This document shows, one piece after another, positions 1 to 5,181 of a stretch of DNA of 8,286 nucleotides (its first letter is position 1; the number at the start of each line of letters is the position of its first letter). Source of the stretch: Acidimicrobiales bacterium (GTDB lineage: Bacteria > Actinomycetota > Acidimicrobiia > Acidimicrobiales > VFJN01); contig JAFGPU010000315.1 of assembly GCA_016936035.1 (NCBI GenBank), positions 1 to 8,286 on the forward strand. Reading direction: 5' to 3'. Made by a program: the position numbers and the translations under genes. Below the pieces are notes generated by a model. The model saw nothing but the letters and a program-made list of their open reading frames with translations. It searched no databases and had not been told where the DNA came from.

Positions 1-887
1 AGCTCGGGCATGTGCTCGAAGTTCATGCCCCACAGGCCCGCCAGCATGGTCGGCACCGCGGCGATGGCCACCCAGCCCGAGATGCGCCGCATGTCCTCGT
101 TCTGCCGTACCGAGATGTGCGCCAGGTTCACGTCCAGCACCTCGGTGAGCAGCTCGCGCTGGATCTCGATGCGGGCCACCTCGCGGCGCAGGTGATCGTG
201 GATGTCGCGGAAGTAGGGGCCGAGGTCGAGACCTGCCCTCCCGAACGGGTGGACCGCGCCCTGCAGCCGCTCGAGCGGCTCGATGAGGGGCTCGACGTTG
301 CGATACAGGCTGAGCACCTGCCGCTTGAGCTTGTAGATGCGCTCGGCGGGGTTGTTGCGCTCGGGCGAGAACACCTGGGCCTCGATCTCGAAGATGTCGT
401 TGTCGAGGCCGTCGAGCACCGGCAGGTAGTCGTCGACGACGCGGTCGAGGATGGCATGCACGACGGCGACCGGCCCCAGGGCGAGCCGCTCCGGGTCGTC
501 CTCGAGCGCCTGGCGGACCGGGCCCAGCGCGCTCGCCTGCCCGTGGCGCACGGCGATGACGAACCGGTCGCCGGCGAACAGCTGGATCTCTGCGAACTCG
601 ATCGCCTCGGCCTCGTCGTCGTACCGGGCCGTCTTGAACACGAGGAACAGCGAGTTGCCGTAGTGCTCGAGCTTGGAGCGCTGGTGCGCCTTGATCGCGT
701 CCTCGACCGCCAGCGGGTGCAGCTCGAACTCGGCCGCCACCTCGTCGAACTCTTCCTCGGTCGGTTCGTGCAGGCCGATCCACACGAACGAGTCGTCGTC
801 GGCCTGGCACGCCTCGAGCGCATCCTGCAGCCGGAGCTGCCCAGGTTGGCGCTTCCCCCCGGTGTACAGCGCGCAATCGACGATCAT
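1..887 (-). CDS. corA: CorA-family Mg2+/Co2+ transporter (C-terminus cut by window edge)
   Basis: This is a divalent-cation channel subunit of the CorA family, which forms pentamers in the cytoplasmic membrane and imports Mg2+ (also Co2+ or Ni2+). The frame is open from the ATG at 887 to base 1, giving 295 complete codons and no stop. The protein opens MIVDCALYTGGKRQ and has a long acidic, helical cytoplasmic domain (for example WIGLHEPTEEEFDEV, then ELHPLAVEDAI). Near the edge it enters the first membrane helix (RISGWVAIAAVPTMLAGLW), followed by the family signature GMNFEHMPEL with GMN at residues 287-289. The second membrane helix and tail lie outside the window. A GTG at 890 is an alternative start. 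No Shine-Dalgarno is evident, and a -10-like CAGAAT ends 7 bases before the ATG, so the mRNA may be leaderless. It is divergent from the gene at 916. Confidence 0.93.
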   Translation of the reverse strand, partial: MIVDCALYTGGKRQPGQLRLQDALEACQADDDSFVWIGLHEPTEEEFDEVAAEFELHPLAVEDAIKAHQRSKLEHYGNSLFLVFKTARYDDEAEAIEFAEIQLFAGDRFVIAVRHGQASALGPVRQALEDDPERLALGPVAVVHAILDRVVDDYLPVLDGLDNDIFEIEAQVFSPERNNPAERIYKLKRQVLSLYRNVEPLIEPLERLQGAVHPFGRAGLDLGPYFRDIHDHLRREVARIEIQRELLTEVLDVNLAHISVRQNEDMRRISGWVAIAAVPTMLAGLWGMNFEHMPE

Positions 888-915
888 CACCGCGATTCTG
901 TCCCAAGATGGGGCG
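888..915. promoter_or_regulatory. Compact divergent promoter region, possibly leaderless in both directions
   Basis: Only 28 bp separate the corA start (887, minus) from the start at 916 (plus). On the minus strand CAGAAT occupies 900-895, leaving 7 bases to the corA ATG. On the plus strand CAAGAT occupies 904-909, leaving 6 bases to the ATG at 916. Both hexamers keep the A2 and T6 of an actinobacterial -10 element, and neither gene has a convincing Shine-Dalgarno. This spacing is what leaderless transcripts show. I see no good TTGACA-like -35 on either strand, so the call rests on spacing and weak hexamers. The two promoters would overlap physically. Confidence 0.35.
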
Positions 916-1644
916 ATGGACCGCGCTTCGTACCTGTCGTCGATCCGCGCCGACGCCGATCTGCTCGTCGCCGCCGCCGGCACCGACCTCGACCGACCCG
1001 TGCCCACCTGCCCGGGATGGACCTGCGAGCGGTTGCTCTCGCACGTGGGCCGCGTGCACCGGTGGACGGCCGGGTGGGTCGCCCGGGGCGAGGGGGTCGA
1101 GGTCGAGAAGGCGCCCCCGGGCGCAGCGGTCATCGGCTGGTTCCGGGCCGGCGTCGACGAGCTCGTCGACGCCCTCGAGGCGGCCGACCCGGACGCGACG
1201 GTCGACACGTGGGCCGGATCGCAGCCCGCCATCTTCTGGCCGCGGCGCATGGCCCTCGAGACCGTGCTGCACCGCTACGACGCCCAGGTGGCGGCCGGCA
1301 CGCCCACCCCCATCGCGACGCCGCTGGCCGTCGCCGGCATCGACGAGATGTTCGCGGTGATCCTGCCGTGGCGCGACACGAGCGCCCTGGCCGGGGCGGG
1401 CGAGACCATCCACCTGCACGCCACCGACGACGACCTCGACCGCCTCGGTGGGGGCGAGTGGCTCGCCACCCTCGAGGAGTCCGGCGTGTCGGTGGAACGG
1501 GTGCACGCCAAGGGCGACCTCGCGGTGCGGGGGCCGGCGTCCGACCTGCTGCTGCTGCTCTGGAACCGCGACGACGCCGATCACCTCGAGGTGTTCGGCG
1601 ACAGGTCGCTCCTCGCGCGGTGGCGTGCCGCCGTCACCGTGTGA
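916..1644 (+). CDS. Mycothiol-dependent maleylpyruvate isomerase family protein (MDMPI/DinB fold)
   Basis: This 242-residue protein has the DinB-like four-helix N-terminal domain of the mycothiol-dependent maleylpyruvate isomerases (roughly residues 1-150) and the small MDMPI C-terminal domain (about 160-240, containing GDLAVRGPASDLLLLLWNR). The family signatures are clear: CPGWTCERLLSHVGRVHRW near residues 32-50 and MALETVLHRYDA at 112-123. By alignment from memory with the Corynebacterium enzyme, the metal triad is His43, Glu115 and His119, and all three are present. Family members use mycothiol as cofactor, but most genomic copies have no proven substrate, so calling it a true maleylpyruvate isomerase would be over-specific. 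No gentisate-pathway genes are nearby. I chose ATG 916 over the upstream in-frame ATG at 673 because the homology begins here and the upstream stretch overlaps corA antisense. It converges with the lipoprotein gene ending at 1737. Confidence 0.88.
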   Translation: MDRASYLSSIRADADLLVAAAGTDLDRPVPTCPGWTCERLLSHVGRVHRWTAGWVARGEGVEVEKAPPGAAVIGWFRAGVDELVDALEAADPDATVDTWAGSQPAIFWPRRMALETVLHRYDAQVAAGTPTPIATPLAVAGIDEMFAVILPWRDTSALAGAGETIHLHATDDDLDRLGGGEWLATLEESGVSVERVHAKGDLAVRGPASDLLLLLWNRDDADHLEVFGDRSLLARWRAAVTV

Positions 1645-1653
1645 GGGTGACCG

Positions 1654-1672
1654 CGCCGTCCTGCCGACGGCG
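1654..1672. terminator. Short GC hairpin between convergent genes
   Basis: A perfect 7-bp stem, CGCCGTC (1654-1660) and GACGGCG (1666-1672), encloses a 5-base loop, 9 bases after the stop codon of the upstream plus-strand gene. There is no T-tract, so a classical intrinsic terminator is not shown. High-GC actinobacteria often have such tail-less hairpins at gene ends. Confidence 0.35.
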
Positions 1673-1691
1673 TCCGTCCGCTGGCCACGTC

Positions 1692-1719
1692 GGTTGCGGC
1701 GACTCCTCGGTCGGCAACC
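1692..1719. terminator. Composite hairpin, possible terminator for the convergent lipoprotein gene
   Basis: GGTTGC (1692-1697) pairs with GCAACC (1714-1719). Inside it, CGAC (1700-1703) pairs with GTCG (1710-1713), with a 2-base bulge on one side and a 6-base loop. The structure sits 17 bp beyond the stop codon of the minus-strand lipoprotein gene. It has no T-tract in either direction, so termination is inferred from position and structure only. Confidence 0.35.
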
Positions 1720-1736
1720 CCGGGCCGCCGGCGACC

Positions 1737-2348
1737 TCAGGCTGCGGGCGACGGCACCGCCGGCTCGCCGACCCCCTGGCAGGCGGCCTCGGGCTCCGGA
1801 GCGTTGCTGCTGTTGCGGTAGGTCTCGACGAACTGCTGGAGGCGGGGATCGTCGACGCTGTCCAGCGGCAGCTGGCGGCCCCACGCGGAGACGACAAGCG
1901 ACGTGTCGAGCCCGTCGTGCGGGGTCGCGGTGACCTTGGCCTGCTGAGCGACGAGCTCGCGCAGGGCCGTCAGTTGGGTGTCGTCGAGGGCGGGGTCGTA
2001 CGCGACCCAGATGGCGCCGTGCTCGAGGTCGTGCACCAGCATCTCGTCGGGCGGAGGGTCGGTCTCGTAGAACCCGCAGGTGGCGGGCACCGGGAAGTGC
2101 TCGCCCCCGACGGGGGGCACGAGGCCGTACGCGAGCGGCTCCTCGGTGTGCTCGTTGCTGTCGACCCGGTAGGCGTGCACGCCGTCGACGCCTTCGGACG
2201 CGGGCCCGACGTGTTCGCCACCGCTGGTCGACCGTCGCTGCGCGCCGTCGTCGGATCCGGCGGCGGCGCCGTCGCCGTCGTCGCCACAGGCTCCGGCGAC
2301 GAGCAGGACGCAGCAGACGGCGGCAACGGTGGCGCGGCGGCGGATCAC
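1737..2348 (-). CDS. DUF3105-domain lipoprotein
   Basis: This 203-residue protein is probably exported and lipid-anchored. The N-terminus is MIRRR followed by a hydrophobic stretch ending LLVAGAC, where Cys21 fits the bacterial lipobox pattern. A low-complexity Gly/Asp/Ser linker (about 22-50) follows. The DUF3105 domain starts near residue 55: PPVGGEH (78-84), CGFYETDPPPDEMLVHDLEHG (91-111, with the family's hallmark VHxLEHG), VSAWG (153-157) and a terminal acidic FVETYRN segment. Two cysteines, Cys91 and Cys190, could form a disulfide outside the membrane. DUF3105 has no established biochemical function that I know of. The start is GTG at 2348. No Shine-Dalgarno is obvious, but TAGGGT lies 8 bases upstream, suggesting a leaderless message. 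It faces the gene at 916 tail to tail. Confidence 0.88.
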   Translation of the reverse strand: MIRRRATVAAVCCVLLVAGACGDDGDGAAAGSDDGAQRRSTSGGEHVGPASEGVDGVHAYRVDSNEHTEEPLAYGLVPPVGGEHFPVPATCGFYETDPPPDEMLVHDLEHGAIWVAYDPALDDTQLTALRELVAQQAKVTATPHDGLDTSLVVSAWGRQLPLDSVDDPRLQQFVETYRNSSNAPEPEAACQGVGEPAVPSPAA

Positions 2349-2356
2349 GGCGAGGG

Positions 2357-2365
2357 ACCCTAGTC
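2357..2365 (-). promoter_or_regulatory. -10-like element for the DUF3105 lipoprotein gene
   Basis: On the minus strand GACTAGGGT contains a TAGGGT hexamer (2362-2357) that fits the actinobacterial TANNNT -10 pattern. Eight bases separate it from the GTG start at 2348, which would place transcription initiation at or next to the start codon. No recognisable -35 lies at the usual distance. The same 9-mer recurs on the same strand at 3659-3651. Confidence 0.4.
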
Positions 2366-2404
2366 CGCAGGCGTCCTCGACCTCGGTCGGGACGGAACCG
2401 GTGC

Positions 2405-3382
2405 TCAGTTGCCTTCGAACACGGCGGCCCGCACCCCCGCCCGGGCCAGCTCGTGCAGGAACGGCAGCGGTTCGACGAGCGTCGCCAGCCCGGCCGCCCC
2501 CGTTGCGTCAGCGCGACCGTCGGCCACCCACCGAGCCGTCAACGCGGCCACGGTGCCCGCAGCCACCGCCGGGCGGTCGACCGCACCGAGGACGACCGTG
2601 TCGTACGACCGCCCCCGGCGACCACGGACCTCGACCCGCAGGCCCCCGATGCGCCCCTCGACGTGCGGTGGGCGCAGCATGGGCAGGCCCGCCGTGAAGC
2701 GGTCGCGTCGCGTGGCGGCCAGGCGCGCCGTGACGCGGCTGACACCGGGGAAGCTGGGCACCAGCAGCAGTGCGTCGGGCAGAGCCGCCCGGTAGCAGTC
2801 GAACCCACCGATGGGATCGGGGAAGAAGCACAGCTCGCGCCCCGAGCCCGGCGGCCTGCGGCGCCACGCGTGGTCGCGCCAGTCGAGCCCGACCCCTCGC
2901 AGCGCGCTGTGGTGCTGGCGCGCACAGGCAGGCCCGCCGGTGCCGTGATGGGCGATGTGGATCTCCTCGACCGTGTCGAGCTCGGCGGCGGCGTGGCAGG
3001 CGAGGACGCACGACAGGCCGGGACCGAACCCGGCGCCGACCGCCACCACCACCCCGCGCTCGTGGGCCTCGGCGTGGAGGTCGAGCAGGTCTTCGACGGC
3101 TCCGACGCTGTCGGCCACCGACACCACGTGGCGGCCGGCGCGCACCGCGGCGCGGGCCACCGCCGCGTGACGAGCGGCGGGCGACGCCAGCACCACGACG
3201 TCGGCCGTGGTGGGGTCGGGCTGGTCGAGGCCTGTGGCGCGATCGCCGAGCGAGGCGACGACCGCGGCCTGGCGCTTGCGATCGGTGTCGTGGACGAGCA
3301 CCTGTTCGGTACCGGCGTCGGCCACGAGGTAGCGGGCGGCGCGGGCACCGACGGCGCCGGCGCCGCAGACGAGGGCGCGCAT
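2405..3382 (-). CDS. Saccharopine dehydrogenase-like NAD(P)-binding oxidoreductase
   Basis: This 325-residue protein has an N-terminal Rossmann fold: MRALVCGAGAVG carries the GxGxxG dinucleotide loop (residues 7-12), and Asp32 closes the second strand (VLVHDTD), which usually favours NAD over NADP. ADVVVLASP and the AGRHVVSVADS segment are typical of the saccharopine-dehydrogenase/homospermidine-synthase-like superfamily. The following part, VGAGFGPGLSCVLACHAA, is the usual start of the catalytic domain. The substrate cannot be read from the sequence, and nothing here shows it acts on saccharopine. The frame stays open upstream to 3688, but I chose the ATG at 3382 because the Rossmann motif begins there and the extension would overlap another gene and a tRNA relic. 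It lies 5 bp after the stop of a small membrane protein gene and lacks a clear ribosome site, so translational coupling is likely. Confidence 0.85.
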   Translation of the reverse strand: MRALVCGAGAVGARAARYLVADAGTEQVLVHDTDRKRQAAVVASLGDRATGLDQPDPTTADVVVLASPAARHAAVARAAVRAGRHVVSVADSVGAVEDLLDLHAEAHERGVVVAVGAGFGPGLSCVLACHAAAELDTVEEIHIAHHGTGGPACARQHHSALRGVGLDWRDHAWRRRPPGSGRELCFFPDPIGGFDCYRAALPDALLLVPSFPGVSRVTARLAATRRDRFTAGLPMLRPPHVEGRIGGLRVEVRGRRGRSYDTVVLGAVDRPAVAAGTVAALTARWVADGRADATGAAGLATLVEPLPFLHELARAGVRAAVFEGN

Positions 3383-3387
3383 CGCCG

Positions 3388-3525
3388 CTACCGCAGGTCG
3401 GGGCCGCTGAGCTCTCGCCAACCCCCCGACTGGGGCGGCGTCCCACCGGAGCCCCGCAGGCGGAGGACCACGGCGATGATGCCGGCGATGCCCACGGCCG
3501 CGAGCGCACGTCGAAGAAGTGCCAT
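3388..3525 (-). CDS. Small single-span membrane protein (45 residues)
   Basis: ATG at 3525 to TAG at 3388 encodes 45 residues. GAGG at 3537-3534 lies 8 bases before the ATG, a well-placed ribosome site. The product starts MALLRRALAAVGIAGIIAVVL: two arginines, then a hydrophobic helix of about 15-17 residues, then basic RLR and a polar Gly/Pro tail containing SGGWRELSGPDLR. By the positive-inside rule the topology is hard to assign because both flanks are basic. The gene ends 5 bp before the ATG of the dehydrogenase-like gene, so the two are almost certainly co-transcribed. I recognise no named family. Evidence that it is real: ribosome site, membrane helix, tight operon spacing, and a stop codon between it and the next gene. 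It could be a leader peptide or a membrane tether for its neighbour. Confidence 0.68.
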   Translation of the reverse strand: MALLRRALAAVGIAGIIAVVLRLRGSGGTPPQSGGWRELSGPDLR

Positions 3526-3550
3526 GGGGTCGACCTCGTTGGTAGGCGGA

Positions 3551-3572
3551 GCCCGACCCCACCAGATCGGGC
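3551..3572. other. Hairpin in the leader of the small-protein/dehydrogenase operon
   Basis: GCCCGA (3551-3556) and TCGGGC (3567-3572) form a perfect 6-bp stem with a 10-base loop, 26 bases upstream of the ATG at 3525. It lies between a tRNA-like relic and the ribosome site. A regulatory role is possible, but only the structure is seen. Confidence 0.35.
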
Positions 3573-3587
3573 GGACAGCGGAGACGT

Positions 3588-3654
3588 CGGGCGTGCTGGA
3601 ACCGAACCAGCGACCTCACCCGTGCCAGGGCGTGTCGCGTTCGCCGGTCCACCC
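3588..3654 (-). pseudogene. Degenerate tRNA relic (3' half recognisable, anticodon position reads GGC)
   Basis: On the minus strand the T arm is intact: GCTGG, loop TTCGGTT, CCAGC (3611-3595). It is preceded by the variable segment AGGTC and by an anticodon arm GGGTG whose loop reads CTGGCAC, with T33 and a GGC (Ala) triplet at 3626-3624. The run GGGTGAGGTCGC is identical to the matching part of the tRNA-Ile at 8207-8280. Defects argue against function. T-loop A58 is replaced by G, the 5' anticodon strand pairs only if the loop shrinks to 6 bases, the D arm is not recognisable, and the whole is about 67 bases instead of 74. A weak 5-bp acceptor pairing (GGGTG with CGCCC) remains. It lies in the probable leader of the operon starting at 3525. 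Confidence 0.5.
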
Positions 3655-3659
3655 TAGTC
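3651..3659 (-). promoter_or_regulatory. -10-like element, possible promoter of the small-protein/dehydrogenase operon
   Basis: GACTAGGGT on the minus strand repeats exactly the 9-mer found before the lipoprotein gene, and TAGGGT (3656-3651) fits an actinobacterial -10. If used, it would give a leader of roughly 115-120 bases to the ATG at 3525, containing the tRNA-like relic and a hairpin. No clear -35 is seen. It overlaps the relic's 5' end, so it may be coincidental. Confidence 0.25.
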
Positions 3660-3660
3660 A

Positions 3661-3702
3661 GAGCGCGGGGTACGAGCAGATCGGACAACCGGTCCCGCGC
3701 TC
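3661..3702 (-). terminator. Long-stem hairpin after the DHFR-fold operon
   Basis: GAGCGCGGG (3661-3669) and CCCGCGCTC (3694-3702) form a perfect 9-bp GC-rich stem around a 24-base loop, 17 bp beyond the stop codon of the minus-strand gene ending at 3720. No T-tract follows. The position between two same-strand operons makes it the best candidate for their transcriptional boundary. Confidence 0.45.
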
Positions 3703-3719
3703 ACTCTCGACGTCCCGAC

Positions 3720-4319
3720 CTACCTCGACACGCGTTCGTAGGTCAGGTGCACGGCGTTCCGCGAGGGGCGGACGTCGCGCTGCCGGTACAGCTGGCGCAT
3801 CCCTGGCTTGAACAGCGGCGTGCCGCCACCGGTCAGCATCGGGGCCAGGTGCAGGCGCAGCTCGTCCACGAGACCCTGTTCCAACGCCTGGCCGACGACG
3901 TCGCCGCCGCCCATGATCACGACGTCGCCCTGGGTCGCCGCGGCCCGCGCCTGGTCGATCGCGCCGACCAGGTCGCCGACGAAGGTGACGCGCATCCCCA
4001 GCTCGCGTTCCAACCGGACGTCGTGCGGTGGCGAGTGGGTGACGACGAAGAACGGCGGTGTGCCCGTCTGATCGGCGCCGTACCCCATCTGCTCGTTCCA
4101 GCCGTCGGGGCCGTTGACCACGTCGAACAACCGCCGCCCCATCACGACGGCACCGCTCTGCGCCGTCGCCTGTTCGAGGATCTCGGTGTCGACCGCGTCC
4201 CGCTGCATGACCCAGGTGTGGAGCTCGGGTGCGTCGCCGAGCCCGTGCTGCTCGTCGGCGCCCTCCCCGGTCACGAACCCGTCGAGCGACATCGTGATGT
4301 CAGCGATCACCTTCGGCAT
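3720..4319 (-). CDS. Dihydrofolate reductase family protein (RibD C-terminal-like), copy 1
   Basis: This 199-residue protein belongs to the DHFR/RibD-C superfamily of NAD(P)H-dependent reductases. It opens MPKVIADITMSLDGFVTG, the family's first strand and SLDGF motif. GAVVMGRRLFD (about 56-66) matches the MGRxT/F region, and VVIMGGGDVVGQALEQGLVDELRLHLAPMLTGGGTPLF is the nucleotide-binding Gly motif plus the family's characteristic C-terminal strand pair. Most such stand-alone actinobacterial proteins are uncharacterised. No riboflavin or folate genes are nearby, so neither activity should be assumed. The ATG at 4319 is supported by AGGAAGG (4331-4325), 5 bases upstream. It follows copy 2 by 39 bp on the same strand, so the two form an operon. 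Confidence 0.88.
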   Translation of the reverse strand: MPKVIADITMSLDGFVTGEGADEQHGLGDAPELHTWVMQRDAVDTEILEQATAQSGAVVMGRRLFDVVNGPDGWNEQMGYGADQTGTPPFFVVTHSPPHDVRLERELGMRVTFVGDLVGAIDQARAAATQGDVVIMGGGDVVGQALEQGLVDELRLHLAPMLTGGGTPLFKPGMRQLYRQRDVRPSRNAVHLTYERVSR

Positions 4320-4358
4320 CGGAGCCTTCCTCTCACCTTCACTGGGTTGTGGGGGACG

Positions 4359-4964
4359 TCACGCGGTCGGGTCGAGCGGTGGGCGGTCGAGGACGCGGGG
4401 GCGGTACTCGACCAGCTGGATGCGCCCGTCGAAGGTGCGGTGGTCGATCATGTCGAGGGCGACGTCCGGGTAGCCGTCGTAGATGCGTTCTGCTCCGGTG
4501 GCGCCGGTGATCACCGGGAACATCACGACCCGGAAGCGATCGACCAGCCCGGCGCGCAGCAGCGACCGGGACAGGCTGATGCTGCCGATCGTGCTCAAGA
4601 GGCCGGCGCCGTCCTCCTTCATCGCCCGGACCGCGTCAACCGCGTCGTCGCGCACCAGGGTGGAGTTGGCCCACGTCAGCGGCTCCTCCAGAGAGGCGGA
4701 GAACACGACCTTCGACGCTTGCGTGAGTCCGTCGACGGATGCCTCCTCGTCGGCGGTGAACTCGTCCGTTCCCGGCGGGGTCTCTCCGGCAGCGAACCCC
4801 GACATCAGCCGGTACGTGTTCGCTCCCATCAGGTACGTGACCTCGGGTTGCTCACCCAGCCAGGCGAGGTACTCCGGTCCCTCGAGACCCCAGAAGCCGG
4901 GCCAGCCCTCCCCCGAGGCGTAGCCGTCGAGGGACGTGATGAAGTCGACGAGGAGCTCTCGCAT
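4359..4964 (-). CDS. Dihydrofolate reductase family protein (RibD C-terminal-like), copy 2
   Basis: This 201-residue protein is a divergent relative of the next gene downstream. MRELLVDFITSLDGYASGEG matches the family's N-terminal strand and SLDGY motif. VTYLMGANTYRLMSGF is the MGxxTY region, and LLSTIGSISLSRSLLRAGLVDRFRVVMFPVITGATG is the cofactor-binding segment and C-terminal strands. In place of the usual Gly-Gly pair it has IGS, as in many members of the YwjB/YyaP-like subgroup. The substrate is unknown. The ATG at 4964 has AAGGA (4976-4972), 7 bases upstream. It is the first gene of a two-gene minus-strand operon and is divergent from the thiolase gene, with 217 bp between the starts. 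Confidence 0.88.
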   Translation of the reverse strand: MRELLVDFITSLDGYASGEGWPGFWGLEGPEYLAWLGEQPEVTYLMGANTYRLMSGFAAGETPPGTDEFTADEEASVDGLTQASKVVFSASLEEPLTWANSTLVRDDAVDAVRAMKEDGAGLLSTIGSISLSRSLLRAGLVDRFRVVMFPVITGATGAERIYDGYPDVALDMIDHRTFDGRIQLVEYRPRVLDRPPLDPTA

Positions 4965-5012
4965 CGTCGTGTCCTTGTCTCGGGTGTCCGGTCACGGATC
5001 CTGCCACCGCGA

Positions 5013-5020
5013 CCACGTGG
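5013..5020. promoter_or_regulatory. CCACGTGG palindrome within a larger inverted repeat
   Basis: In the divergent region an 8-bp perfect palindrome (5013-5020) overlaps an inverted repeat TGCCAC (5002-5007) and GTGGCA (5017-5022). It is placed like an operator between the DHFR-fold operon and the thiolase gene. No regulator gene is adjacent, so the binding protein is unknown. Confidence 0.3.
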
Positions 5021-5052
5021 CACGAGCTAGGACGGGCGGCGGGTCCACAACT

Positions 5053-5082
5053 CATCGCCGGCGCGCGAACACGCCGGCGATG
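5053..5082. promoter_or_regulatory. Perfect 11-bp inverted repeat upstream of the thiolase gene
   Basis: CATCGCCGGCG (5053-5063) is exactly inverted at 5072-5082 around an 8-base spacer. It sits about 100 bp before the thiolase start and 89 bp from the divergent start at 4964. It could be a regulator site or an RNA hairpin. No T-tract follows in either direction, which makes a simple intrinsic terminator less likely. Confidence 0.45.
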
Positions 5083-5181
5083 TGCACGTCGCGGGCGCAG
5101 TCGCTGGCGCTCCGACGTGAGCGGGCCGAGCCAGGACCTTCGGCTCTAGGCGATGCTCCCCGAGAGGGGGACGCTCGAACC

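Noticed and set aside
128..823. A 231-codon Ser/Arg-rich minus-strand frame in the corA region
   Set aside because: It is the wrong frame of the same strand. The CorA GMNF signature is read in the frame starting at 887.
1546..1560. CTG trinucleotide run
   Set aside because: It encodes a leucine stretch in the conserved MDMPI C-terminal segment. It is ordinary codon choice rather than a microsatellite of interest.
12..2363. A 783-codon open frame on the plus strand
   Set aside because: It is antisense to corA and the lipoprotein gene and out of frame with the isomerase-family gene. Its Arg/Gly/Val-rich product matches no family, as expected for high-GC shadow frames.
2453..3811. A 452-codon plus-strand frame
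   Set aside because: It is antisense to the dehydrogenase-like gene, the small membrane gene and the tRNA relic. The low-complexity Arg/His/Gly product has no recognisable domain.
3747..5030. A 427-codon plus-strand frame
   Set aside because: It runs antisense across both DHFR-fold genes, whose family motifs and ribosome sites are clear on the other strand.
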